Made by a program: the position numbers and the translations under genes. This document shows, piece after piece, positions 23,918-36,402 of a stretch of DNA of 64,000 nucleotides (within the stretch, counting starts at the first letter, position 1; each line of letters opens with the position of its first letter). Source of the stretch: Sorangium cellulosum So0157-2 (GTDB taxonomy: Bacteria > Myxococcota_A > Polyangia > Polyangiales > Polyangiaceae); assembly GCF_000418325.1 (NCBI RefSeq), contig NC_021658.1, positions 3,348,001 through 3,412,000 of the forward strand, given 5' to 3'. The notes below the pieces were generated by a model, which had not been told where the DNA came from, did no database searches, and saw only the letters and a list, made by a program, of their open reading frames with translations.

Positions 23918-24820
23918 GTGACAAGAACATCTCCCGTACGACAGCGACCGTTCTATCTCCTCACGGAGAACTGCCTGGACGCGAGTTATCTTATCGTCGA
24001 CTGGCTGAGCCAGCTCCGCCACGCCGAGGGGTTCCGAGGCATCTTGGTGCGGGACGCCCCCGATCGGCGAACGTGGGCCGAGAAGGTCGCCTTTCACCGG
24101 AGACATAGCGGCCGCACGCGCCTCTCTCCTGACGAGGTGCAGGAGCTGCTCGGGCTCTACTCCAACAGCAGCGGCTACAGCGCGATGCCTGGCTTCGCCG
24201 AGGCGTCCGTCGCGCTCTATGGTGTTCCGGAGTATCCGGAGCCGGCGGCGGGCGAATCGCTGCCTATCCGCTTCATCGGTCAAGATCTCAACACACCCGA
24301 GCTCTTCGCCTGGGTCGACGACATCACGGCCGGCGATGCCCGGCCCGTGCTCTTCATCTGGTTGTCCAAGATCCTGAAACAGCGCTGGATCGACGCGTTC
24401 GACGGCTGGATCATCAACTCGCACCCGGCGGTCTTGCCGTACGCGCGCGGGATGTGGGCAATCGAGCAGGTGGTCATGGAGGGCGTCCCCGAGAACGTCC
24501 GGCGCTGCGCGGGCGCCAGCGTTCACTTCGTCGACGCGGGCATCGACACCGGAGACATCATCCGGGTCGCCGGGATCGACCCCTTTCAGTCCAGGACCTT
24601 GCCGGAGCTCAGCGCGCGAGTGCTCCGGCTGGCCACACGCATGCTGGTCCGCACGGCCAGGTCCCTGGCCGAGCACCCCGAAGAACATCTGCGCGGCGTC
24701 CCGGTCGATCCCAGGCTCCTCGGCCCAAACTACAAGAACAAGGACTTCGACGAGCCGGCTGCCGCAGAACGAGCGGTGAATTCCTTCGAGCGAATGCTCG
24801 CCCATGTGGTGCGTTCTTGA
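23918..24820 (+). CDS. Formyltransferase-family protein (Fmt/PurN fold)
   Basis: 300 residues from GTG 23918, which puts the first beta-strand (PFYLLTENC) at the N-terminus. An in-frame GTG at 23852 would add 22 residues. The formyltransferase catalytic set is visible: Asn about 167 and His about 169 in IINSHPAVLPYARG, and Asp about 210 in VHFVDAGIDTGDII. The enzyme would use 10-formyltetrahydrofolate to N-formylate an amine. A mid-region (about 60-125) differs from Fmt and PurN, and there is no Fmt C-terminal domain, so it is a secondary-metabolism or sugar/amine formyltransferase rather than the housekeeping enzyme. It probably works with the amidinotransferase and PLP enzymes around it. 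Confidence 0.85.
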   Translation: MTRTSPVRQRPFYLLTENCLDASYLIVDWLSQLRHAEGFRGILVRDAPDRRTWAEKVAFHRRHSGRTRLSPDEVQELLGLYSNSSGYSAMPGFAEASVALYGVPEYPEPAAGESLPIRFIGQDLNTPELFAWVDDITAGDARPVLFIWLSKILKQRWIDAFDGWIINSHPAVLPYARGMWAIEQVVMEGVPENVRRCAGASVHFVDAGIDTGDIIRVAGIDPFQSRTLPELSARVLRLATRMLVRTARSLAEHPEEHLRGVPVDPRLLGPNYKNKDFDEPAAAERAVNSFERMLAHVVRS

Positions 24821-24934
24821 ATTGCATGCTATCGTGTAAGAAGCCTGCCGAGCTGAGATCCCCGGGAGCACCCAGGTCGGCCCGAACAACTGGGGCTCGC
24901 GCGCGATCGATCGACGCCCCGGGGGAGCAATCGT

Positions 24935-24953
24935 CCACGCCTACAGGGCGTGG
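24935..24953 (+). promoter_or_regulatory. Small intercistronic hairpin
   Basis: CCACGCC (24935-24941) pairs with GGCGTGG (24947-24953) around the loop TACAG, between the formyltransferase and the PLP-enzyme gene. No U-run follows. It could be an attenuator or processing site. Confidence 0.35.
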
Positions 24954-24985
24954 CACCACGAAGTGAAGGCGCGGCGATAGCCGCA

Positions 24986-25005
24986 ACATTCCTGCGAGGT
25001 TCTGG
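24986..25005 (+). repeat. ACATTCCTGCG motif, copy 2
   Basis: This second copy of the word in the amidinotransferase leader (22579) directly precedes the GTG start of the PLP enzyme at 25005. Its GCGAGG could act as the ribosome-binding site. Confidence 0.4.
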
Positions 25006-26180
25006 TGAAAAGCAGCTCTAGGCTTCTCCTTACAAAACCGATCGCCGCGGAGAACGTGCCGGTCGTTCAGCCAATCTATCAGACGACGCTCTTCCGCATG
25101 CCGAGCTACGAGATCGCTGTCGGCTCGGAGCATGCGACGCGACCGAGCTCCTACTACACCCGCTGGGGCAATCCGACGGTCGGCTTTCTGGAGAAGCAGC
25201 TGGCGGCGCTCGCGGAGACGGAGACCGCGGTCGCCTTTCCTTCGGGCATGTCGGCGATCACGACCGTGCTGCTCGCTCTCAATGACCCTGGCGACACGCT
25301 CGCGGTGTCGACCCGGCTCTATGGCGACAGCTTCAGGTTCTGCGCCGAGGACATGCGGCGCTTCGGCTACAAGGTTTGCTTCTTCGTGCCCGAGGACACG
25401 GAGCAGCTCGAGCAGCTGCTCCGACGCGGCTGCCGTTCGGTGTACTTCGAGACGCTGAGCAATCCAGACCTGGTCCTGCCGGACTGCAAAGAGATTTGCC
25501 GGCTGGCCGCTCGGTACGGCGCGACGAGCATCTGCGACGCGACGTTCACGCCTCCCGGGGTCCTCGAGACCTCGACCCTGGGAGCGGACGTCGTCGTTCA
25601 CAGCCTGACGAAGTACATGAGCGGCCATTTCTCCGTCCACGGCGGCGCCGCGATGTGCTCGAACGCGCTCGCCGAGGAGATTTGGCATAAGCAAACGCTG
25701 TATGGCTCTTGTATGGACCCGCACGCAGCCTGGCTCGTCTCCGAGGGGCTCAAGACGATTCATGTCCGCGTGGCGCAGCAAAACGCGAGCGCCGCCCGTA
25801 TCGCCGAGTTCTTGGACGCGCATCCCCGGGTCACGTCGGTGCGCTATCCGCGCCTGCGGTCGCATCCGCAGCATGACCGAGCGCGCGAGCTCCTCGGCGG
25901 CGGCGGAGGCGTCATCGCCTTCTCCGTGGGGGGGCCTGCGAGCAACATTGCGCGGCTGCTGGAGGCGCCCCAGGTCATCGGGCTGTCGGTGAGCCTGGGA
26001 GGGATCTATAGCGTCATCGAGCATGCTCAATCGATGTCGCACTCGATGGTTAAAGATGCTGGTGAGGAGGCCTCGCGAGGGAGCAAGCCGGCCGGCGATC
26101 TCTTCCGCCTATCGGTCGGGCTGGAAGACGTGGACGATCTGCTCGCCGATCTCGCGCAAGCCCTCGCGCAGCTGAGCTGA
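25005..26180 (+). CDS. Trans-sulfuration-family PLP enzyme (Cys/Met metabolism fold)
   Basis: 391 residues from GTG 25005. It is a fold-type I PLP enzyme of the cystathionine gamma-synthase/beta-lyase/methionine gamma-lyase group. Visible motifs are YYTRWGNPTV (phosphate-binding Tyr/Arg from the partner subunit), FPSGMSAI, FETLSNPD, ICDATFTPPG (Asp 178 holding the pyridine N), HSLTKYMSGH (Schiff-base Lys 203) and LSVSLGGIYSVIEHAQSMSH near the C-terminus. Housekeeping members act on Cys, Met or homocysteine; several natural-product relatives do gamma-replacement or C-C bond formation from vinylglycine-type intermediates. With an amidinotransferase and a formyltransferase upstream, a biosynthetic role is likely, but the reaction cannot be chosen. 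Confidence 0.87.
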   Translation: MKSSSRLLLTKPIAAENVPVVQPIYQTTLFRMPSYEIAVGSEHATRPSSYYTRWGNPTVGFLEKQLAALAETETAVAFPSGMSAITTVLLALNDPGDTLAVSTRLYGDSFRFCAEDMRRFGYKVCFFVPEDTEQLEQLLRRGCRSVYFETLSNPDLVLPDCKEICRLAARYGATSICDATFTPPGVLETSTLGADVVVHSLTKYMSGHFSVHGGAAMCSNALAEEIWHKQTLYGSCMDPHAAWLVSEGLKTIHVRVAQQNASAARIAEFLDAHPRVTSVRYPRLRSHPQHDRARELLGGGGGVIAFSVGGPASNIARLLEAPQVIGLSVSLGGIYSVIEHAQSMSHSMVKDAGEEASRGSKPAGDLFRLSVGLEDVDDLLADLAQALAQLS

Positions 26181-26310
26181 GGTTCTGCTCGAGCCGTCGC
26201 GCCGAGCCGAGCGCGACCGGCTCGCGCGCTGCGTGTGCGGCGGAGCGGCGTTCGCGTCGACCGTGGTCCGGCGGCCGCCGGCGGGCTCCGGTCGTCGCCC
26301 GTCGGCCCGG

Positions 26311-27684
26311 TCAGCGAGGAGCGGCCTTCATCGAGTCGAGCACTCTCTCGATGTCTGCGTGCTTCTTTCTCGGGTCGATGATGACGAGCCGAACCGCCGG
26401 TTCGCCCTGGAAGGTCGTGGGTACGACGAAGCCCGCGCCCGAGGCGATCAGGTGGTCCGCCCATGCATTGTAGTCCGCTGCGGACCAGCCGCGGCGGCGG
26501 AACACGAGGACGGTCAGCTCCGGCTCGATGAGCAACTCCAAGAACGCCCTCGCGCGGATCGCCTCTGCCGCCTGCTGCGCCAGCGCAAGGGTCGTCTCGA
26601 TCGCGGCGGAGTAGGCGTCCGTCCCATGAACGGCGAGCGAGAACCAGAGGGGGAGCCCGCGAGCGCGTCGGCTCATCTGCACCGCGTAGTCCGCGGGATT
26701 CCAGTCGGCGCTCTCGTTGATGGGATCCAGATAGGCCGCCGATTGGTTGTGCGCCGCCCGCGCCTGCGCTGGATCGCGGTAGACCAACGCGCAGCAGTCG
26801 TAGGGCGCAAAGAGCCATTTGTGCGGATTGACGGTGAAGCTGTCGGCCATCTCGACCCCGGCAAAAGCCGCGCGCTTGCTGGGCGCGGCCAGCGCCGCGA
26901 GCCCGTATGCCCCGTCGACGTGCAGCCACGCGCGCCGTTCGCGGCAGACCTGCGCGATGCCGGAGAGATCATCGATCAAGCCCAGGTTCGTTCCTCCCGC
27001 CGACGCGACCACCGCGAAGAGCCCATCGTCGCCGTGCGCGTCGAGCGCTGCTCGGAGGCCCGTGCCGGTCATGCGGTGATGGTCATCGACCTGGACGTCG
27101 ATCAGCTCGACGTCCAGGATGCGTGCCGCCTGCTTGATCGACGAGTGGCCGTCGGTCGAGGCCGCCAGCTTCCAGCGAGCGGGCCGTACGCCCTGCCGCC
27201 GCACGAGCGCCGCGTGCCTGGCCGCATGGAGAGCCGAGAGCGTGCCCATCGTCCCGCCGGGCACGAAGGTGCCCCCGGCGCCCGCGGGGAAGCCGGCGAG
27301 ATCGGCTATCCAGCGCAACGCCTCGTTTTCCGCGTAGACGGCGCCGGCAGCTTCGAGCCAGCTCGCCGCGCAAAGCCCGGCTCCGCTCACGACCAGGTCG
27401 AAGAGCACCGACGCCTCGGTCGGCGCATGGGGGATGAACGCGAAGTAGCGGGGGTGATCGGCCGCGACCGTCGCCGGCGCCAGCTCTTCGACCCAGCGCC
27501 GCAGCGCCTCCTTTTCCCCGAGGCCCGCCGGCGTGATCGTCTCTCCCACCCGCTGCGCCAGCACCTTCGGCTCGACCTGCCCACCGAGCGGCCACGCATT
27601 CCGCTTCCGGTGCAAGACGAGGTCCATCACTTGACGCGCCAGGTGCTCCGATTCGTCCGTTGAGCCGTGCAAGGTCTTCGTCAT
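26311..27684 (-). CDS. PLP-dependent group II amino acid decarboxylase
   Basis: 457 residues, convergent with the preceding PLP enzyme (130 nt between stops). It has the aromatic-L-amino-acid/glutamate decarboxylase fold: HPRYFAFIP, GTFVPGGTMGTLSALHAAR, TDGHSSIKQAA (His 180 stacks on PLP), LHVDGAYGLAAL (Asp 257), NPHKWLFAPYDC (Schiff-base Lys 289) and WNPADYAVQMSRRARGLPLWFSL (domain landmark, partly quoted). It would turn an L-amino acid into an amine. The neighbouring cluster could supply a guanidino amino acid for decarboxylation, but the opposite strand means separate transcription. The substrate is not predictable. Confidence 0.88.
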   Translation of the reverse strand: MTKTLHGSTDESEHLARQVMDLVLHRKRNAWPLGGQVEPKVLAQRVGETITPAGLGEKEALRRWVEELAPATVAADHPRYFAFIPHAPTEASVLFDLVVSGAGLCAASWLEAAGAVYAENEALRWIADLAGFPAGAGGTFVPGGTMGTLSALHAARHAALVRRQGVRPARWKLAASTDGHSSIKQAARILDVELIDVQVDDHHRMTGTGLRAALDAHGDDGLFAVVASAGGTNLGLIDDLSGIAQVCRERRAWLHVDGAYGLAALAAPSKRAAFAGVEMADSFTVNPHKWLFAPYDCCALVYRDPAQARAAHNQSAAYLDPINESADWNPADYAVQMSRRARGLPLWFSLAVHGTDAYSAAIETTLALAQQAAEAIRARAFLELLIEPELTVLVFRRRGWSAADYNAWADHLIASGAGFVVPTTFQGEPAVRLVIIDPRKKHADIERVLDSMKAAPR

Positions 27685-28384
27685 TCTGGTGAAGAAACAA
27701 GTAAACCCCAGCGATGCTGGGGGAATCCAGAGGCCTTACCCATCGGGAGATGGGGCGGCGTAGGATCACCCTCGAACAGGCGCCTCGTTCCGGAGGTGAT
27801 CGTCGCGGCGCCATGAGAGGCTAGAGCACAGCGAGTGGGAATGCAAGCACCGCGTCGTATCTGCGATCACACTGAATTCATAGGTAATCGGCAGGGTGGA
27901 CGCTGGTTGCATTCGGCGCTCACCCAGGCGGATGCATGAGTTGTGTCAGCCTCTCCAGCGATTCGCTCCGGGTGGGCGGCAGCAGCGGGAACAACGTTGG
28001 TTCGCAACGGTTCTGCGGCGCCCGTCGCAAGGGCGAGCTCGCGCCCAGCGCCGACCACGCCGGAGCGCGGTGCGTGAAGGCGCCGTAGGCGTGGAATCAC
28101 GTCCGAGGACGGACATGTGACGGCGCGCGCCGCCGCTGTGTCCTGCGTTGAGAAGCCCTCTGTCCTCATCTGGGAACCGCCCATTGGCCGGGACGGCTGC
28201 GCGGAGGGTATGAATCGTGAACAGAGCGGGCGCGCCGTGCGCTCTGCTACGATCGCGTCCGCGACACAGGCGATCGCGTCCGCGACGAAGCGACGCCGAA
28301 CAGCGCATCGTGTCGCGCCTGTCTGGCCGCTTGGCGCGCGCTCCGGCCGTCGATCTCGACGAGCGCGTGCGCCACTATCTCCGC
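27685..28384. other. Divergent intergenic region, no gene recognised
   Basis: 700 bp between the divergent decarboxylase and the lipoprotein hydrolase. It contains a short near-palindrome around 28102-28123 (CACGTCCGAGGACGGACATGTG-type, partly symmetric) and two copies of GATCGCGTCCGCGAC near 28253 and 28272. A longer upstream frame for the hydrolase exists from 28217, but its translation is Arg-rich and lacks a signal peptide, so I leave it out. Nothing else is recognisable. Confidence 0.55.
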
Positions 28385-30397
28385 ATGCGTGCCTCCTCCG
28401 CCGCGGCGACGATCGCGGCATCGTCCCTCGTCGCGGCGCTCGGCTGCGGCGACGCGCGCCCGAGCGTCGCGTCGCTCTGGGTCTCGCCGGCGCACCTCGC
28501 CGAGCTCCGCGGAGCGCGGTTCTTCGACGCGCCGTGGCCGAGCGATCTGCGCCGCGAGGGCGGCGCGGTGCGGCTCGACGGCTACCCCAACCCGCGGCGG
28601 CTCAGGCTCCTCGACGAGTACGTCGGCGAGATGGACTCGGTCCTCGACGGGTTCTCGCCGGCGGCGGCGGGGTACCTGCGCTTCGCCGGGCCGATCGACG
28701 TCTCGTCGCTCCCCGAGACGCCCGCGTTCGCCATGAGCCCCGTCGGGTCGGTGCAGCTCATCGATGTCGATCCGGGCTCGCCGACGCGCGGAGAGCGGCG
28801 CCCGATCTCGGTCCATTTCCGGCGCGAGGCCGGCGTCTACTGGCCGGAGAACACCCTCGCCTTCATGCCCGTGATGGGCTTCCCGCTGCGGCCGCGGACC
28901 CGGTACGCGCTCGTCGTGACGGACGCGCTGCGCGGCGAGGGCGGCGGCCGCGTCGAGGCGAGCCCCGAGCTGCGGCAGGCGCTCGGGATCGACCCGGCCG
29001 GCGCCGACGTCGAGGCCGCGCGAGCGGCCCTCGCGCCGGCGGTCGACGAGATCGAGGCGGCCGGCGTCGAGCGCGAGCGGATCGCCCACCTCGCGGTCTT
29101 CACCACCGCCGACCCGACGGCGGAGCTCTTCGCGCTGCGCGATCACCTGCTCGCGAGCGCCCCGCCGCCGGCGGCGCAACCCGCGCTCTGGCGCCTCGTG
29201 AAGCGCGCGCCGTCGTGGGACGAGTACGCCGGCGTGTACGGGCCGTCCCCGAGCTACCAGATCGGCCGGGCCCCGTACGCGACCCACGCCGACGGCGGCG
29301 GCTTCGCGAGCAAGGCCGGCGAGCCGGTGATCGCCGGCTATTTCGACCTGCGCTTCTCGATCACGGTCCCCGCCGCGAGCCGCTGCCCGATGCCGGAGGC
29401 CGGCTACCCCGTCGTGCTCTACGCCCACGGCACGGGCGGCGACTACCGCTCCTACGTCCGCAGCCACACCGGCCTCGCGCTCGCCGAGCGGTGCCTCGCG
29501 GTCATGGGCGTCGACCAGATCTTCCACGGCGCGCGCCCGGAGGCGCCCCAGGACGCGGCGCAGGCCGGGCCGCTGTTCTACAACGTGCAGAACGTGTACG
29601 CGGCGCGCACGAACGCGCGCCAGTCGGCGCTCGACGAGGTGCAGCGGGCGCGCCTCTTCACCGAGTCGCGCATGACCGTGCCCGCCCGCGTGTCCAGCAC
29701 GGGGGAGGAGATCCGGTTCGACCCGTCGAAGATCCTGTTCTTCGGGCACTCCCAGGGCGGGCTGAACGGCCCGCTCTACCTCGCGGCCGACGACTCGGCG
29801 CGGGGCGGGGTGCTCTCCGGGGCGTCGGCGGTCATGTCGATCACCCTGCTCGAGAAGACGAACCCGCCGCCGAGCATCGCGGCGCTCGTCAAGTCGGTCT
29901 TCCTCGGGCTCATGGGCGACGAGGAGGGGGAGGTGAACGAATTCCACCCCGCGATCTCGCTCGCGCAGTCGATCGTCGACGTGGTCGATCCGATCCACTA
30001 CGCTGCGCGGCTGTTCGTCGCGCCCCGCGACGGCTTCGCGCCGAAGAGCATCTACATGACAGAGGGCATCAACCCGGATGGCAGCGGCGACTCGTACGCG
30101 CCGCCGCGCGGCATCGAGATGCACGCGCTGGCGATGGGCTTGCCGCTGCAGTCGCCCGCGCAGCGTTTGATCCGCGAGTACGGCTTCGGCGGCCCCGCGC
30201 CGGTCGAGGTGCCGCCCGAGGGGCTCGCCGGGAACCTCGCCGGCGGCCGCGCCTCGGGGGTGCTCGCGCAGTGGCCGGTCGCCGAGGGGAGCGACGGTCA
30301 CTTCGTGGTCTTCGACGTGCCCGCGGCGGCCGCCCAGGCGCACGGCTTCCTCCAGAGCCTCGCGGACGCGTCCCGCGGGCGGGTGCCGGCGCCGTGA
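28385..30397 (+). CDS. Secreted alpha/beta-hydrolase lipoprotein
   Basis: 670 residues from ATG 28385, chosen because it starts a lipoprotein signal (SSLVAALGC, Cys about 17). The mature part has an N-terminal beta-rich domain (about 30-330) and a C-terminal alpha/beta-hydrolase domain: VVLYAHGTGGDYRSY (oxyanion region) and ILFFGHSQGGLNG (nucleophile Ser in GHSQGG); a late GSDGHFVVFD may hold the catalytic His. The Big-5-like N-terminal segment (RRPISVHFRREAGVYWP, LRPRTRYALVVT) is common in large myxobacterial and actinobacterial extracellular lipases. It is probably anchored in the outer membrane. Its stop overlaps the start of the next gene by 4 nt. Confidence 0.82.
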   Translation: MRASSAAATIAASSLVAALGCGDARPSVASLWVSPAHLAELRGARFFDAPWPSDLRREGGAVRLDGYPNPRRLRLLDEYVGEMDSVLDGFSPAAAGYLRFAGPIDVSSLPETPAFAMSPVGSVQLIDVDPGSPTRGERRPISVHFRREAGVYWPENTLAFMPVMGFPLRPRTRYALVVTDALRGEGGGRVEASPELRQALGIDPAGADVEAARAALAPAVDEIEAAGVERERIAHLAVFTTADPTAELFALRDHLLASAPPPAAQPALWRLVKRAPSWDEYAGVYGPSPSYQIGRAPYATHADGGGFASKAGEPVIAGYFDLRFSITVPAASRCPMPEAGYPVVLYAHGTGGDYRSYVRSHTGLALAERCLAVMGVDQIFHGARPEAPQDAAQAGPLFYNVQNVYAARTNARQSALDEVQRARLFTESRMTVPARVSSTGEEIRFDPSKILFFGHSQGGLNGPLYLAADDSARGGVLSGASAVMSITLLEKTNPPPSIAALVKSVFLGLMGDEEGEVNEFHPAISLAQSIVDVVDPIHYAARLFVAPRDGFAPKSIYMTEGINPDGSGDSYAPPRGIEMHALAMGLPLQSPAQRLIREYGFGGPAPVEVPPEGLAGNLAGGRASGVLAQWPVAEGSDGHFVVFDVPAAAAQAHGFLQSLADASRGRVPAP

Positions 30398-31170
30398 GCG
30401 CGGCCTCGGCCCTCGCGTCGCGCGTCGCCGCGCTGCTCGCGCACCCCGGCGTGGAGGCGCGGCCCCAGGCGGCCGCGGGCGCGTGGCCGCTCGATCTGGC
30501 CGAGCCGCCGGACGTCGCGGCGCTCTACGCGGCGGCGGACGGCCTCGCGCTCCCGGACGGCACGCAGATCCTGCCGCGCGGCGAGCTCGCGCGGGCGACG
30601 GCGTGGCTCACGGAGGAGCGCTCGCTCGACTGGGCGCGCGACCTCCTGGTCGTCGGGGAGCGGGAGGATCTCGTGATCGTGCTCGACCTCGACGCGGAGG
30701 GCGCGCGCGCCGGGGGCGGCGTGCTGGAGGTGCCGACCGACGGGCTCGCCTCGTTCCAGCGCGTCGCGCGCTCGCTCGTGGGCTACCTGGAGCGCCGCCT
30801 CGGCGTCGCGGGGGCCGAGGCCGCGTCGCCCGAGGTGCGGGCGCGCGAGGCCGCGGCGCGCCGCGACCTGCCGGGGCTCGCCGAGGCGCTCGCGGAGGCG
30901 ATGTACCCGGGCGCGGAGCGGCAGGTCGCGCACGCGGCGCTCACGCTGGGCGTGCTCCTGTCCGAGCGCGGGGACGAGGCGGCGCTCGACGCCTTCGCGC
31001 GCTCGGTCGAGGCGCGGGTCGCGGCCGCGGCCCGTGGCGCGGCGGCGCCGGAGCGGCTCGCGGCGTGGCGCGCGTGCGAGATCGCGGCGCGGGAGGCCGG
31101 GGCGGAGGCGATCGCCGCGGCGTGCGCGGCGCGGGGGAGGGGCGCAGGGGCGGGGCGGGGCGGGGCGTAG
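30394..31170 (+). CDS. Hypothetical protein, SUKH (SMI1/KNR4)-like
   Basis: 258 residues from GTG 30394, overlapping the hydrolase stop by 4 nt (GTGA). The first ~150 residues resemble a SUKH domain: DVAALYAAADGLALPDG (the LYxxxxG helix-turn), an IxPxxEL-like ILPRGELARAT, LVVGEREDLVIVLDLD and a final helix FQRVARSLVGYLERRL. The second half is Ala-rich and alpha-helical, TPR-like, ending in a low-complexity Arg/Gly tail. SUKH proteins are often immunity proteins against secreted toxins, but many have unrelated roles and no toxin is seen next to this one. Coupling to the upstream lipoprotein suggests co-expression. Confidence 0.55.
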   Translation: MSAASALASRVAALLAHPGVEARPQAAAGAWPLDLAEPPDVAALYAAADGLALPDGTQILPRGELARATAWLTEERSLDWARDLLVVGEREDLVIVLDLDAEGARAGGGVLEVPTDGLASFQRVARSLVGYLERRLGVAGAEAASPEVRAREAAARRDLPGLAEALAEAMYPGAERQVAHAALTLGVLLSERGDEAALDAFARSVEARVAAAARGAAAPERLAAWRACEIAAREAGAEAIAAACAARGRGAGAGRGGA

Positions 31171-31207
31171 CGAAGGAGCTGGCCCGTCGCCGCTCAGCGG
31201 GCCGCGC

Positions 31208-31852
31208 TCACCGTTTGCCCTGCTCCCGGAGCATCGCTCGCCACGCGCGCACCACGGTCGTCTGGTCCCCCTTGCGCACCATGAACTCCGTCAGCGCCGC
31301 GACGTCGAGCCCCGGCAAGAGCCGGCTTCGCTCCGCCTCGGCGTAGCCCTCCGGGCCGAGGACGTGAACCGAGAGCTTCCCCTTCTTCAGGAACCAAATC
31401 TCGGGCACGCCGAGCCCCGCGTACACGGAGAGCTTGTCGATCGTCCCGCTCTTCTCGATGACCTCGATCGCGAGCTCCGGGATCTCCCCGTCCTCCACCG
31501 TCCCGAGCACGTAGCACTCGTCCGGCTCCACCCCCCGCTTCACGAGCCGCTCGCGGACGGTCATGCTGCCGTACCCGCTGAGGGGCAGCTCCGCCTCCTC
31601 CGCGTAGGCCTCGACGAGGCGGGCCAGGATCGTCTTCCGCCATTCGTGCGGTCCGCCCGGGCTCATCAGCTCAAGCACTCCCTCGCAGTACGTCACCCGC
31701 ACGCCCGCGCGGTCGCCGAGGGCCGCGAGGAGGGCCTCGTACTCCTCCCACGAGACGTCATGGACGACGAAGAGCTGGTCTTCCGAGCCGCCTGCCGCGA
31801 GCGCTTCGGCGCGTTCGGCAGGGGGGGCGAGGAGGGGTGCAGCGGCGGCCAT
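31208..31852 (-). CDS. Uma2-family (DUF820) putative endonuclease
   Basis: 214 residues. The PD-(D/E)XK-like Uma2 fold is recognised by SWEEYEALLAALGD, VRVTYCEGVLELMSPG, GVEPDECYVLG, PELAIEVIEKSG (the E-hydrophobic-E core) and KLSVYAGLGVPEIWFLKKG (Lys before the final strand). The family is abundant in cyanobacteria and myxobacteria and its biological role is poorly known. It stands alone, convergent with the SUKH-like gene and divergent from the TIR-kinase gene. Confidence 0.85.
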   Translation of the reverse strand: MAAAAPLLAPPAERAEALAAGGSEDQLFVVHDVSWEEYEALLAALGDRAGVRVTYCEGVLELMSPGGPHEWRKTILARLVEAYAEEAELPLSGYGSMTVRERLVKRGVEPDECYVLGTVEDGEIPELAIEVIEKSGTIDKLSVYAGLGVPEIWFLKKGKLSVHVLGPEGYAEAERSRLLPGLDVAALTEFMVRKGDQTTVVRAWRAMLREQGKR

Positions 31853-32049
31853 GACAGCGTGCTCCTGTCGGGAGTATCACCGCCGGCCGGCCTGCTGGCA
31901 ACCGCCGAGCCGAGCGCGCGGGGGTCCTGCCCCCGCTGGCGGCTCCTGACGAGCACCCTGGTCTCGCCGAGCGCCGGTAGGGCCGATCCCGGGGTGCGCG
32001 CGGGCTCGTGTATGCTCGACGGTCGCCTGCCTTCGATGGGGGAGCCAGC

Positions 32050-34395
<2,346 letters not shown>

Positions 34396-34438
34396 CGCGC
34401 GCCGCCGCCCCGCCCGCGGCGCGCGGGGGCGCGCCCCC

Positions 34439-35836
<1,398 letters not shown>

Positions 35837-35874
35837 CGCGTTCCTCCGAGGCGCGCCGCGCGCCCCGGGAGAGG

Positions 35875-36402
35875 CTACTCGAACTGGAGCGGCTCGTCGT
35901 CGTCCCCGACGCCGAGCATCTCGAGGATCTGGCGCACCTCCATCGCGGCCTCGACCTCCGGGCCCGCGTCCAGGAAGCCCTGGAGGTGCTTGCGAGCGAG
36001 CGCACGGTTCCCGCGCGCCGCGTAGGCGAGCCCCATCGCGTGCATCGCGTCGCCGTCCTTCGGGAACCGGCGGAGCGCCTCCTTCGCCTGCGCGATCGCC
36101 CCGTCGGTGTCGCCGAGGCGCCGGAGCGCGTGCGACAGGGCCACCCGCGCCCCGAGGAAGCTCGGCGCGAGCCGCACGGCGGCGCGGTAGGCGTCGCGCG
36201 CCGGCTCGATCTGGCCGAGCTCGTAGAGCGCGTGCCCGAGCAGGTTGTACGCGTACGGGTTCGACGGCGAGGCCTTGATCACGTCGCGCAGCGCGACGAG
36301 CGCCTCCTGGACCTGCTCCTCCTGAAGGAGCTCGGCCGCCTCCTCGACCGCCTCCCAGTGGGCGGCGTCCACCGATTCATCCACCACAGCCCTGAGCACC
36401 AT
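35875..36402 (-). CDS. TPR-repeat protein
   Basis: 175 residues from ATG 36402. It has about three tetratricopeptide repeats: [42 protein letters not shown] and [21 protein letters not shown] (landmarks partly quoted), followed by an acidic tail. It is a scaffold without an enzymatic motif, possibly co-transcribed with sthA. Its start codon shares two bases with the ATG of the divergent membrane-protein gene (CCATGG). Confidence 0.78.
   Translation of the reverse strand: MVLRAVVDESVDAAHWEAVEEAAELLQEEQVQEALVALRDVIKASPSNPYAYNLLGHALYELGQIEPARDAYRAAVRLAPSFLGARVALSHALRRLGDTDGAIAQAKEALRRFPKDGDAMHAMGLAYAARGNRALARKHLQGFLDAGPEVEAAMEVRQILEMLGVGDDDEPLQFE

Noticed and set aside
27867..28421. A 184-codon minus-strand gene in the divergent spacer
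   Set aside because: It has no domain or ribosome-binding site, is Arg/Ala-rich and overlaps the start of the lipoprotein hydrolase.
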